A DNA stretch of 64,000 nt, from positions 365,120 through 429,119 of the forward strand of contig NZ_WSQA01000003.1 in assembly GCF_009768885.1 (NCBI RefSeq), given 5' to 3'. Source of the stretch: Sphingobacterium humi. GTDB taxonomy: Bacteria; Bacteroidota; Bacteroidia; Sphingobacteriales; Sphingobacteriaceae. Below, piece after piece: positions 35,609 to 44,481 of this stretch; the stretch's first letter is position 1, and the number at the start of each line of letters is the position of its first letter. The position numbers were made by a program, and so were the translations under genes. The notes beneath the pieces were generated by a model. That model did no database searches. It was not told the DNA's origin and saw only the letters and a program-made list of their open reading frames with translations.

Positions 35609-37639
35609 TTAATCGATCAGCCCTGCACGTTTTAATAAAGGTTCCACCTGCGGCTCTTGTCCTCTAAATTGCTTATAGAGCTTCATGGGGTGTGCAGTGC
35701 CGCCTTTTGCCAAGATGTTTTCTTTAAATTTGGTCGCCACTTCCTTGTTGAAGATGCCCTTTTCCTGGAAATAGGAGAAGGCGTCGGCATCCAACACCTC
35801 GGCCCATTTATAGCTGTAATAGCCGGAGGAGTAGCCCCCATTGAAAATATGCGAGAAGGACGGGCTCATGGCATTGTCGGCCACGTCCGGATACATGCTG
35901 GTGCTGGCGAATTGCGCCAATTCAAACTTCTTCAGCTCTTGAATGTGACTTGGGTCTTGTCCATGCCAGCCCATATCCAATAAGCCGAAGCTCAGTTGGC
36001 GAACCGTGGCCAGACCTTCCAAGAAGGCGGCGCTTTCTTTAATTTTTTCTACATATTCCATCGGGATGTTCTCGCCACTTTGATAATGCTTCGCAAAAAG
36101 AGCCAAGGCTTCTTCTTCGTAACACCAGTTTTCCATAATCTGGCTTGGCAATTCTACGAAATCCCAAAATACCGAGGTGCCCGATAGGTTCGGGTAGGTG
36201 GTATCGGCCAACATGCCGTGCAAGGCATGCCCAAACTCATGGAATAAGGTCAGCACCTCATTAAACGTCAATAAAGAGGGTTTGCTGGCAGTAGGTTTGG
36301 TAAAGTTGCAAACGATGGACACATGCGGACGCTCGTCTTGTCCATCTTTTCGGTATTGCGATTTAAAGGAAGTCATCCATGCGCCGTTTCTCTTTCCCTT
36401 GCGCGGGAAAAAGTCCGCATAGAATATGGCAACCAATCCACCATGATTATCGCGCACCTCAAAGGTTTGCACGTCTTCATGGTATTTATCGATGGTACCC
36501 ACCTCTTTAAAGTTTAGGTCATATAATTTATGAGCAATGTCAAATGCCCCTTGCAATACATTTTCCAGTTGAAAATAAGGTTTTAGCTTTTCGTCGTCCA
36601 GGTTGAATTTTAGTTGCTTCAGCTTTTCGCTGTAATAGCTGCCGTCCCATTTTTCGAGCTGCTCAATCTGATCCAGTTCCTTGGCGTAGGCGGCTAATTC
36701 TGCAAATTCTTTATCAGCAGCCGGTTTAGCTTTGGCCAATAGATCGTTGAGGAATTTGAGCACGGTCTGCGGATCTTGCGCCATGCGTTCTTCCAACACA
36801 AAATGGGCATGACTGGCATAGCCCAAGAGGTTGGCCCGTTGATGCCGCAGGTTCACGATTTTAAGCACCAGGCTTTCGTTGTTGTTTTCATTTGCTTGGT
36901 AGGCCTTTTTTCCGGCAGCAATGGCCAACTCTTTGCGTCGCTCCCTGCTTTTGGCATAGGTCATAAATGGAATATAGCTGGGATAGTCTAGGGTGAAAAT
37001 CCAGCCTTCTTTTTCTTCCTCCTGAGCCAATTCCTTGGCAGCTTCAATAGCCCCTTCTGGTAAGCCTTCCAAGTCTTGCGGATCCATGATGTGCATTTGG
37101 TAAGCATTGCTATCTGCCAATACATGCTCGCCATAGCTCAACTTCAATAAGGAAAGCTGCTCATCAATTTCGCGCAAGGTTTGTTTTTTATCCTCAGGCA
37201 GCAAAGCACCATTGCGCACAAAATCTTTATAGGTTTTTGCCAACAGGGTTTGCTGTTCCTCGCTTAAGCCTAAGCTGTCCTTTTGGTCGTACACTGCTTT
37301 TACCCGTTCGAAGAGGGCAAAGTTTAAGGTGATATCGTTGCTGAGTTTGGATAATTTCGGCGCCACTTCTTGCGCAATTTTATCCAGTTCATCATTGGTT
37401 TCTGCTGAATGTAGGTTGAAGAATAAATTTGAAATTCGATCTAAACGCATACCAGCAAAGGCCATCGCGGCCAGGGTATTGTCGAAGCTGGCTGCTTCTT
37501 GCTGATTGACGATCTGATCGATTTCTGCGCGGGTTTCCGCAATAGCCGCCTCAAATGCCGGAACATAATCGGCATTTGTGATTTTCGAGAAAGGTGCGGC
37601 ATCATGGGGCGTGTTAAACGCTTTTAATAGCATATTCAT
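35609..37639 (-). CDS. M3-family metallopeptidase (oligopeptidase / dipeptidyl carboxypeptidase type)
   Basis: 676 residues. The zinc motif is exact: FHEFGHALHGM with the third ligand downstream (ENWCYEEEALALF region). LGYASHAHFVLEERMAQDP and GAWMTSFKSQYRKDGQ are typical of the Dcp/OpdA/PrlC branch. No signal peptide is visible, so it is cytoplasmic and probably degrades peptides of about 5-20 residues, including cleaved signal peptides. ATG 37633 is an alternative start. Co-transcribed with the HMA-AraC gene. Confidence 0.93.
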   Translation of the reverse strand: MNMLLKAFNTPHDAAPFSKITNADYVPAFEAAIAETRAEIDQIVNQQEAASFDNTLAAMAFAGMRLDRISNLFFNLHSAETNDELDKIAQEVAPKLSKLSNDITLNFALFERVKAVYDQKDSLGLSEEQQTLLAKTYKDFVRNGALLPEDKKQTLREIDEQLSLLKLSYGEHVLADSNAYQMHIMDPQDLEGLPEGAIEAAKELAQEEEKEGWIFTLDYPSYIPFMTYAKSRERRKELAIAAGKKAYQANENNNESLVLKIVNLRHQRANLLGYASHAHFVLEERMAQDPQTVLKFLNDLLAKAKPAADKEFAELAAYAKELDQIEQLEKWDGSYYSEKLKQLKFNLDDEKLKPYFQLENVLQGAFDIAHKLYDLNFKEVGTIDKYHEDVQTFEVRDNHGGLVAIFYADFFPRKGKRNGAWMTSFKSQYRKDGQDERPHVSIVCNFTKPTASKPSLLTFNEVLTLFHEFGHALHGMLADTTYPNLSGTSVFWDFVELPSQIMENWCYEEEALALFAKHYQSGENIPMEYVEKIKESAAFLEGLATVRQLSFGLLDMGWHGQDPSHIQELKKFELAQFASTSMYPDVADNAMSPSFSHIFNGGYSSGYYSYKWAEVLDADAFSYFQEKGIFNKEVATKFKENILAKGGTAHPMKLYKQFRGQEPQVEPLLKRAGLID

Positions 37640-37695
37640 AGCATAAAGTTACAACAAAATAGCATAGCTATTGACGTAAAAACAGGGAAAATCAG

Positions 37696-37703
37696 TAGTT
37701 TTG
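37696..37703 (+). promoter_or_regulatory. -7 box of the small lipoprotein gene
   Basis: TAGTTTTG, exact match, 48 bases before ATG 37752; it lies within the first codons of the longer frame and supports the shorter start. Confidence 0.5.
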
Positions 37704-37751
37704 ACTGTAACATTACGCACATTAAACCGTTCTATTAATAAAAGTGGCTGC

Positions 37752-38213
37752 ATGAAATTAAAATTTAAAGCTTGCTTGATGATTCCGGGTGTATTATTGG
37801 CGATGCAAGCTTGTCAATCAGGAAATACAACCCAAAGCACGAAGGCCGTGCCGGCTGAAGAGCTGCAGAAGGAGAGCTTGCCAGGTACTTACGAATATGT
37901 AGGAAATGGCGATACCATTCGCCTAGATTTGCAGACCCAGCAGGATTCCGTATATGGTAAATTATTGTATGCCCTAGGCGAAAAGGACCGTAATGATGGC
38001 GACTTTAAAGGAACCATAAAAGGAAACCAATTGGTTGGGGAATATTATTTTATGTCGGAAGGGGTAGGCTCTGTGCGCGATATGATTTTTAATGTAACCA
38101 AAGATGGCCTTTTGGAAGGCTATGGCGAGGTGGAAGAGAAAAACGGTGGATTCCGTTTTATCGATACCAGCAAATTAAAATTCGACCATGGCATGGTCTT
38201 GTTAAAGAAATAA
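37752..38213 (+). CDS. Small lipoprotein, unknown function
   Basis: 153 residues with a lipoprotein signal (LLAMQAC). The mature part is a compact beta-rich domain (SLPGTYEYVGNGDTIRLDL, VYGKLLYALGEKDRNDGDF, GTIKGNQLVGEYYFMSEG), reminiscent of lipocalin-like folds, but I recognise no family. Likely in the periplasm or outer membrane. Stands alone before a terminator. Confidence 0.72.
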   Translation: MKLKFKACLMIPGVLLAMQACQSGNTTQSTKAVPAEELQKESLPGTYEYVGNGDTIRLDLQTQQDSVYGKLLYALGEKDRNDGDFKGTIKGNQLVGEYYFMSEGVGSVRDMIFNVTKDGLLEGYGEVEEKNGGFRFIDTSKLKFDHGMVLLKK

Positions 38214-38240
38214 AACGGCTTTACGTAGGTTAGCCAATAA

Positions 38241-38273
38241 AAAAAGGAAGCTTGTCTATAGCTTCCTTTTTTT
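38241..38273 (+). terminator. Terminator after the small lipoprotein gene
   Basis: AAAAAGGAAGC pairs with GCTTCCTTTTT around a 9-base loop, followed by T. Confidence 0.9.
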
Positions 38274-38367
38274 GTTGGCTTTGCTGTTCGTTACAGCACC
38301 AAGCATATTCCTATAACTTTTCCTTTTTCCTTTTCTTTTTTAACGCCTTTTCACCGCCTTTGCATCG

Positions 38368-38437
38368 CCCTTTGCAAAGGGGCTTGAAAGGGGTTTGAAA
38401 GGGGTTTGAAAGGGGTTTGAAAGGGGAGAGTAAGGGG
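38368..38437 (+). repeat. 11-bp G-tract array B (G-quadruplex spacing)
   Basis: Palindrome CCCTTTGCAAAGGG followed by six GGGG tracts at 38379, 38390, 38401, 38412, 38423 and 38434, each separated by exactly 7 bases (mostly TTTGAAA). The G-rich strand is plus. It lies between two converging genes. Confidence 0.93.
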
Positions 38438-38470
38438 TTTAAAAAGAGGCTGCCCCGAAGAAGCTGTGGC

Positions 38471-39586
38471 CTATTCTAGGCCTTCCCACCAAGCTTTCGT
38501 ATCGTTGTCTTGATTTAAGTAAATGATTTGTCCCATTTGTGGCGTCCAAATCGGCATGCCCTGTTTGTTGGCTTCCTTATGGATGCGAATCATAGGTTCA
38601 TCCCAGGCGTGGTTCGCCAAGGGAAACTTGGAGTTATGCACCGGAATTATTCGTTTTGCCCGTAGCTCCTGGGCTGCTGTCACGGCTTCTTCGGGCATCA
38701 GGTGGATGTATTTCCACAGCTCGTTGTATTGGCCGTTTTCCAGAATGACCACATCGAAGGGGCCATATTGCTCGCCAATGGTTTTGAAGTGCTTGCCGTA
38801 GCCACTGTCGCCACCGATAAGGATGTTATGCGTTGGGCTTTGCAGCACAAACGCCGACCATAGGCTGGTATTGCGTTTGAACCAACGGCCGGAGAAATGG
38901 CGCGCCGGGCAGGCGGTAAAATTTAAGGAGTCTAGCTGTATGCTTTCACCCCAATACAGTTCGTGGATATTTTCTGCCGGATAGCCCCAGCGTTCTAAAT
39001 GGGCACCCACGCCTAAGCTGGTAATCACCTGTTTGGCTTTGTTCTTCAGCTCCAAGAAGGTATGGTAATCCAGATGGTCGAAATGATCGTGGCTAATCAG
39101 CAGGATGTCAACCTCGGGCATATCTGCCGCGGTATAGGTATACGTCATATCGAAGGCCTTTACCCCAATAGGAACGGGGGAGGCATGCTTGCTGAATACA
39201 GGGTCGACCAGGATACGCTTGCCATTCACTTGTAAAAAGTAGGAGGAATGGCCAAACCATACGTACACATCTTGATTTAAGGGGATATTCTTGAGGTCGG
39301 TTTGTATTACGGGCAGGGCTTTGCTGGGCACATTGCGCTTATCTTTTTCAAAGAAAAAGGTTTTGAACAGGGCGATTTGCGATACGCCTTCCTTCGTGGC
39401 TGGGGTAAGCTCCAGGTTGTCAAATACCCCGTTTTTATAGGTTGCAGTTGCTTCCATTTGTTGAAGCCTTTTGCCGGAGGCTAAACTTCCGATTCTGTCC
39501 GATCTGCCTAAAAGGTAGATAAACAAAATAACCAATGTTACAATGGTTATAATAATATAGAGCATGTACTTAAAAATCTTTTTCAT
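38471..39586 (-). CDS. MBL-fold metallo-hydrolase (NAPE-PLD/UlaG-like), membrane-anchored
   Basis: 371 residues. One N-terminal transmembrane segment (YMLYIIITIVTLVILFIYLL), then a metallo-beta-lactamase fold: VWFGHSSYFLQ, ILVDPVF, LISHDHFDHLDYHTF (zinc ligands HxHxDH), CPARHFSGRW, GGDSGYGKHF and IPVHNSKFPLANHAWDEP. The pattern is that of N-acyl-phosphatidylethanolamine phospholipase D-like hydrolases. Substrate unknown; the catalytic domain probably faces the periplasm. ATG 39586 chosen over an upstream TTG. Confidence 0.87.
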   Translation of the reverse strand: MKKIFKYMLYIIITIVTLVILFIYLLGRSDRIGSLASGKRLQQMEATATYKNGVFDNLELTPATKEGVSQIALFKTFFFEKDKRNVPSKALPVIQTDLKNIPLNQDVYVWFGHSSYFLQVNGKRILVDPVFSKHASPVPIGVKAFDMTYTYTAADMPEVDILLISHDHFDHLDYHTFLELKNKAKQVITSLGVGAHLERWGYPAENIHELYWGESIQLDSLNFTACPARHFSGRWFKRNTSLWSAFVLQSPTHNILIGGDSGYGKHFKTIGEQYGPFDVVILENGQYNELWKYIHLMPEEAVTAAQELRAKRIIPVHNSKFPLANHAWDEPMIRIHKEANKQGMPIWTPQMGQIIYLNQDNDTKAWWEGLE

Positions 39587-39802
39587 GTTAGTGCGGCGCA
39601 AGATAGAATTTTAGGTTGAAAAATTGGTAATAGTTACTTCGGGAACCTATTTATTTTACTTTTATCTGAGTTTTTAAGTTAAAATTATTTAGAATCATTA
39701 TGAATATGACATTTATATGTAAATAAATTAATACATAATTAAAATTCGAATTGTAACTTGCGGCGCATGTTAAAAATATTACAAAATTTGAATTTTAAAG
39801 TT

Positions 39803-40027
39803 ATGAATGATGTCGCTATGATTAAGGAAGCCTTCAAAGAATTAGATGTGAAGTATACAGATTACCTGGTTGGGGAAGGAAAGTGGCTGGGGGGCAGTCT
39901 AGGTATGATTTTAACTTCGGCAAAGGACAAAAAACCTTCAAACCCGGGGATTGCAGTTAAGAAAGAAATATTCAATATGTTGCCTCATCACATTAAAGCC
40001 GATATTATTTCCATCATACAACTTTAG
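39803..40027 (+). CDS. Small hypothetical protein
   Basis: 74 residues from ATG 39803 (MNDVAMIKEAFKELDVKY); TTG 39758 would add 15 residues. Mostly soluble, with a glycine-rich centre (GEGKWLGGSLGM) and a helical end. I do not recognise it. Supported mainly by an intact frame and by a terminator placed 32 bases downstream. Confidence 0.5.
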   Translation: MNDVAMIKEAFKELDVKYTDYLVGEGKWLGGSLGMILTSAKDKKPSNPGIAVKKEIFNMLPHHIKADIISIIQL

Positions 40028-40058
40028 TTAGTTTACATCACAGTTTTCCAATCCAAAA

Positions 40059-40090
40059 GAAAAGGGTACCTGCTTGCAAGTACCCTTTTC
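40059..40090. terminator. Terminator between the small protein gene and speA
   Basis: GAAAAGGGTAC pairs with GTACCCTTTTC around a 10-base loop; usable in both directions. Confidence 0.85.
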
Positions 40091-40118
40091 TATTTGGCCG
40101 ATGGCCTAGTATTTTTGC

Positions 40119-41510
40119 TTATTGGTAGCCCAATAATTTCATGACTTGTTTCGAGTTTTGCTCTTCGCCAAACACCTCGTAGTTGAAGGTTTCGTCGCGG
40201 TTGCGGCGTACCAATACATGCTTCGGTGAAGGCAGTAAACAATGGTGGATACCACCATAACCACTTAATACCTCTTGGTAAGCACCGGTGTGGAAGAAGC
40301 CCAGGTATTGCACTTTTCTGGTTTTCGGCATAAATACCGAGTTCATATGTGCTTCCTGATTGTAGTAATCCTGCCCATCGCAAGTAATACCGCCTAAGTT
40401 TACACGCTCGTATTCGGAATCCCAATTATTGATCGGTAATAAGATGTATTTTTGGTTTAAGGCCCATACGTCCGGTAAGTTGGTGATAAAAGAACCGTCT
40501 AGCATTAACCATTTCTCCCGGTCGTTTTGTTGCTTACGGCCTAAAACTTTGTAGAGGATACCGGATGCTTCAGCAACGGTGTATTTACCAAATTCAGTAA
40601 TGATATCGGGTTCTACGACTTCGTGGTGCGCACAGATTTGTTTGATGCGGTTCACGATTTCATTAACCATGTATTCGTAATCGAAATCATGTACCAAAGA
40701 ATCTTTAAACGGCATACCACCACCAATATCTAGGGTATCTAGCTCCGGATTGATCTTCTTGAATTTACAATAAAGCGTTACGTATTTCTCTAATTCGTTC
40801 CAGTAGTACGGCGTATCCGAAATACCGGAGTTGATAAAGAAGTGTAGCAACTTCACGCGGAAGTTCGGGTTGTCGGCAATTTTATTGTTGTAGAAGTCGA
40901 TAACGTCTTCTAAACGAATACCTAACCGAGAAGTGTAGAACTGCGAATCGGGTTGTTCCTCGGCCGCAATACGGATCCCTAGATTACAAGGTTCGGTCAG
41001 TTCGATCTCATCGTCGTACATGTTGAATTCCTCTTTATTATCCAATACCGGGATAATGTTGTGGAAACCATCGTGTAGCATATCGACGATATACTGTTTG
41101 TATTGATAGGTTTTGAAGCCGTTACAAATAACAGTGATTTCTTTGGTTACTTTTCCTTGTCTTTCCAAGGCGTCAATCATCGGCATGTCAAACGCGGAAG
41201 AGGTTTCCAAGTGGATGTCGTTTTTCAACGCCTCTTCAACAATATGTTTAAAATGTGATGATTTGGTGCAATAACAATACTTATAAGTACCACGATAGTT
41301 GTATTTCAACATGGCTGTTTGAAACAATATCTTGGCCTGCTGTATCTTCTTACTGATAATCGGAAGATATGTAAAACGTAGGGGCGTGCCATACGTTTCT
41401 ATCATTTCCATCAAATTCAAATCGTGGAAGTACAATTCGTCATCGATAATATCGAATCCGTCTTGCGGAAAACCAACACTTAAGTCAAGAAATTCCTGAT
41501 AGCTCTGCAT
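40119..41510 (-). CDS. speA: Arginine decarboxylase (PLP-dependent, Bacteroidota type)
   Basis: 463 residues with the alanine-racemase-like barrel of type III decarboxylases: PLP lysine in KYCYCTKSSHFKHIVEE, LDIGGGMPF for phosphate binding and GYGGIHHCLLP with the active-site Cys near the C-terminus. It makes agmatine from arginine in polyamine synthesis. It is shorter than the E. coli SpeA (about 660 residues) but typical for Bacteroidota. The -7 box at 41534-41527 gives a short leader. Divergent from argS, so two arginine-using genes share one upstream region. Confidence 0.93.
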   Translation of the reverse strand: MQSYQEFLDLSVGFPQDGFDIIDDELYFHDLNLMEMIETYGTPLRFTYLPIISKKIQQAKILFQTAMLKYNYRGTYKYCYCTKSSHFKHIVEEALKNDIHLETSSAFDMPMIDALERQGKVTKEITVICNGFKTYQYKQYIVDMLHDGFHNIIPVLDNKEEFNMYDDEIELTEPCNLGIRIAAEEQPDSQFYTSRLGIRLEDVIDFYNNKIADNPNFRVKLLHFFINSGISDTPYYWNELEKYVTLYCKFKKINPELDTLDIGGGMPFKDSLVHDFDYEYMVNEIVNRIKQICAHHEVVEPDIITEFGKYTVAEASGILYKVLGRKQQNDREKWLMLDGSFITNLPDVWALNQKYILLPINNWDSEYERVNLGGITCDGQDYYNQEAHMNSVFMPKTRKVQYLGFFHTGAYQEVLSGYGGIHHCLLPSPKHVLVRRNRDETFNYEVFGEEQNSKQVMKLLGYQ

Positions 41511-41526
41511 TTTTTATTATTTTTGG

Positions 41527-41534
41527 CAAAGATA
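41527..41534 (-). promoter_or_regulatory. -7 box of speA
   Basis: TATCTTTG on the minus strand, 16 bases before ATG 41510. Confidence 0.5.
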
Positions 41535-41619
41535 TACTTTCGTAATGAATACATAAATATAATTGCACTTATTTTTTAAATTCATTATCAGAAAGTTAAG
41601 AATATTACGAAATATTTAC

Positions 41620-43404
41620 ATGGCAAATTCAATTCAAGAACTGCTTATTGAGAAGACAGTAGAAGCAGTAAATGCACTTTATGGTTCTGAAATTCCCGTT
41701 TCGCAATTGGCTTTACAGGAAACCAGAAAAGAGTTCGAAGGTCAGCTGACCATTGTGGTGTTTCCTGTGACACGATTTTCCAAAAAGTCGCCCGAAGTAA
41801 CAGGAACAGAGATCGGTGCGTACTTAAAATCGCAAATAAAGGAAATAGAAGCCTTCAATGTGATCAAAGGATTCTTGAATTTGAGCTTTACCGACGTCTA
41901 TTGGATTGAGCAGTTAAATAGCCAAATCTTGGATCCGCAATTTGCGCAATTCCCTAAAAATGGGAAAAAGGTAATGGTGGAGTATTCTTCGCCAAATACC
42001 AACAAACCTCTGCACTTGGGCCACGTGAGAAATAACTTATTAGGCTTTTCGGTAGCGGAAATATTAAATGCAGCCGGCTTTGAAGTGATTAAAGCGAATT
42101 TGGTGAACGACCGCGGTATCCATATCTGTAAGTCGATGTTGGCCTGGCAGAAGTTTGGTGAAGGCCGTACTCCGGAGTCAACAGGCATCAAAGGCGATCA
42201 TTTGGTGGGCGAATATTACGTCGTGTTCGATAAAGAATACAAGAAAGAAATTGATGCATTGAAAGCGGAAGGCCAAACGGAGGAAGAAGCGAAGAAAAAT
42301 GCACCGTTAATAAAAGAAGCGCAAGCCATGCTGCAGCAATGGGAGGCGGGCAACGAAGAGGTCATCAGTTTATGGAAAACGATGAATGCTTGGGTTTATG
42401 CCGGTTTCGATGAAACCTATAAGCAGTTGGGCGTAGCGTTCGATAAATTTTATTACGAATCAGACACCTATTTATTAGGTAAGGATATTATCCAGGAAGG
42501 GCTAGACAAGGGGGTGTTCTTCAAGAAAGAAGATAACTCGGTTTGGATTGACCTGACGGAAGAAGGCCTGGATGAAAAGCTGGTGCTGCGTGGCGATGGT
42601 ACATCTGTGTACATTACGCAGGATTTGGGAACGGCCCAATTAAAATACGATGAATTCCAGATGGATGAGTCGATTTATGTGGTAGGGAACGAGCAGGATT
42701 ACCACTTTAAGGTCTTGTTCGCAATCTTGAAGAAATTGGGTAAGGATTGGGCAGAAGGCTTATTCCATTTATCTTATGGGATGGTCGACTTGCCACACGG
42801 TAAAATGAAATCGAGAGAAGGTACTGTGGTTGATGCTGATGAGTTGATGCAGGAGATGTTTGATACGGCGAAACAACGCACAGAAGAATTGGGAAAAACG
42901 GAAGGACTAGCTGAAGAAGAGAAGGCAAACTTGTATCATACCCTTGGTCAAGGGGCCTTAAAATACTTCTTGCTGAAGGTTGATCCGAAAAAACGCTTGT
43001 TGTTTAATCCGGCGGAAACGGTGGATTTCCAAGGACATACCGGTCCGTTTATTCAGTATACGCATGCACGGATTAAATCGGTATTGCGCAAAGCAGATTA
43101 TGTGGCTACAGCTGCCAAAGTGACTCCGGCGGCTATATCTTCCTACGAACGTGATTTGATTCAGACCTTAGCAAATTATCCGGCTATTATTGAGGCCGCA
43201 GCCAAAGAGTTTAGCCCGGCGCAGATCGCGAACTTCGTGTATGAAGTGGCGAAGCTGTACAATAAGTTTTATCACGAAGAAAGTATCTTGAAAGCCGAAC
43301 AGGAGGAGGTGAAGCAATTCCGTTTACACCTATCGGCCGCGGCGGCTAAAGTGATTTCTAATGCTATGAATTTATTAGGAATCCAGGTTCCTGAACGCAT
43401 GTAA
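41620..43404 (+). CDS. argS: Arginyl-tRNA synthetase
   Basis: 594 residues. Class I motifs: HLGHVRNN (HIGH) after EYSSPNTNKPL, and KMKSREGT in the KMSKS position; the DALR anticodon-binding domain closes the protein (YNKFYHEESIL, AKVISNAMNLLGIQVPERM). It charges tRNA-Arg. I start at ATG 41620 (MANSIQELLIEK), which fits the family N-terminus; upstream in-frame starts add an unlikely hydrophobic stretch. Three bases separate it from the following oxidoreductase gene, so argS heads a three-gene operon. Confidence 0.97.
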   Translation: MANSIQELLIEKTVEAVNALYGSEIPVSQLALQETRKEFEGQLTIVVFPVTRFSKKSPEVTGTEIGAYLKSQIKEIEAFNVIKGFLNLSFTDVYWIEQLNSQILDPQFAQFPKNGKKVMVEYSSPNTNKPLHLGHVRNNLLGFSVAEILNAAGFEVIKANLVNDRGIHICKSMLAWQKFGEGRTPESTGIKGDHLVGEYYVVFDKEYKKEIDALKAEGQTEEEAKKNAPLIKEAQAMLQQWEAGNEEVISLWKTMNAWVYAGFDETYKQLGVAFDKFYYESDTYLLGKDIIQEGLDKGVFFKKEDNSVWIDLTEEGLDEKLVLRGDGTSVYITQDLGTAQLKYDEFQMDESIYVVGNEQDYHFKVLFAILKKLGKDWAEGLFHLSYGMVDLPHGKMKSREGTVVDADELMQEMFDTAKQRTEELGKTEGLAEEEKANLYHTLGQGALKYFLLKVDPKKRLLFNPAETVDFQGHTGPFIQYTHARIKSVLRKADYVATAAKVTPAAISSYERDLIQTLANYPAIIEAAAKEFSPAQIANFVYEVAKLYNKFYHEESILKAEQEEVKQFRLHLSAAAAKVISNAMNLLGIQVPERM

Positions 43405-43407
43405 ACT

Positions 43408-44481
43408 ATGAAACAATTTAAAGTAGGCCTGATTGGCTTTTCGATTGGCGGGCATGTTTTCCATGCGCCATTTATTGAAGAAAATCCAGACCTTCAACTC
43501 TATAAAGTGACGGCCCGCAAGCCGGAGCAACAACAGATGCTGGCTGAGCGCTACCCGGACGCAATCGGGGTGCTGTCAGCAGATGAGATCATCAACGATC
43601 CGGAAGTGGATATCGTGGTGGTGGCCACTTCCAATGATGTGCATTTTAGCCTGGCCAAACAAGCCTTGTTGGCAGGAAAGCATGTGGTTGTGGAAAAACC
43701 TTTTACGAACTATTCTGCTGAAGCCGATGAACTGATTGCCTTGGCCAAGGAAAAGGGCCTATTGCTTTCTGTGCATCATAATGCACGCTTCCATGCTGAT
43801 TTCAAGACCTTGCAAAAGGTATTGGCATCGGGTAGGTTAGGTCGCGTGGTCAATTACGAAGCGCGTTTCGATCGCTTCCGTAACTTTCTGCGCCCCGGTG
43901 CATGGCGCGAAGAAAACCTGCCAGGTTCTGGCATCCATTATGATTTGGGTGCCCACCTGATCGATCAGGCTTTGCAGCTCTTCGGTAAACCGGAGTCTAT
44001 TTATGCCGATTTGCGCGTGCAACGCGATGGCGCCAAAGCCATCGACGATTTTGAATTTATCCTTTCCTTCCCGACGACAAAGGTTTCCTTGAAAGGACAG
44101 ATGCTGGCCAAAATACCGACCACGAGAATGGCAGTGTATGGAACAAACGGCTGTTTTGTGAAGTGGGGTGTGGATCCGCAAGAAAACCTGCTACGCGAAG
44201 GCTTTATGCCGCATCAAGTGCCTAACTGGGGCATGGAGGCAGAAGAGACCTACGGCACCTTGGCGATTGTGGAAAATGGAGTGGATGTATCGGAGCGTAT
44301 CGTGAGCGAATTGGGAGCAGGACAAGAATTTTATCAGAATATTGTGGCTAGCCTTCGTGGCGAAGCACCTTTATATATTACGCCGGAACAAGCACGCGAT
44401 GTGATCCGTATCTTAGAATTGGCGGAACTTTCTTGGGCTGAAAAACGCGTGGTTTCCTTAGTAGGGGAGTTGATTTCGTAA
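43408..44481 (+). CDS. Cytoplasmic Gfo/Idh/MocA family oxidoreductase
   Basis: 357 residues without a signal peptide. Rossmann motif GLIGFSIGGHVFHAPF, catalytic Lys in VVVEKPFTN (EKP), and GSGIHYDLGAHLIDQAL with the conserved His. It resembles the YvaA/IolW (scyllo-inositol dehydrogenase) branch with NADP preference, but the substrate is not certain. It abuts the next gene: its stop is followed directly by the next start codon. Confidence 0.9.
   Translation: MKQFKVGLIGFSIGGHVFHAPFIEENPDLQLYKVTARKPEQQQMLAERYPDAIGVLSADEIINDPEVDIVVVATSNDVHFSLAKQALLAGKHVVVEKPFTNYSAEADELIALAKEKGLLLSVHHNARFHADFKTLQKVLASGRLGRVVNYEARFDRFRNFLRPGAWREENLPGSGIHYDLGAHLIDQALQLFGKPESIYADLRVQRDGAKAIDDFEFILSFPTTKVSLKGQMLAKIPTTRMAVYGTNGCFVKWGVDPQENLLREGFMPHQVPNWGMEAEETYGTLAIVENGVDVSERIVSELGAGQEFYQNIVASLRGEAPLYITPEQARDVIRILELAELSWAEKRVVSLVGELIS

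Noticed and set aside
38368..38437. CRISPR-like regularity in the G-tract arrays.
   Set aside because: The period is 11 bp with no unique spacers, and no cas genes are present.
39758..39802. Extended start (TTG 39758) for the small protein at 39803.
   Set aside because: The added residues look non-native and ATG 39803 has a normal context; the gene itself stays at moderate confidence.
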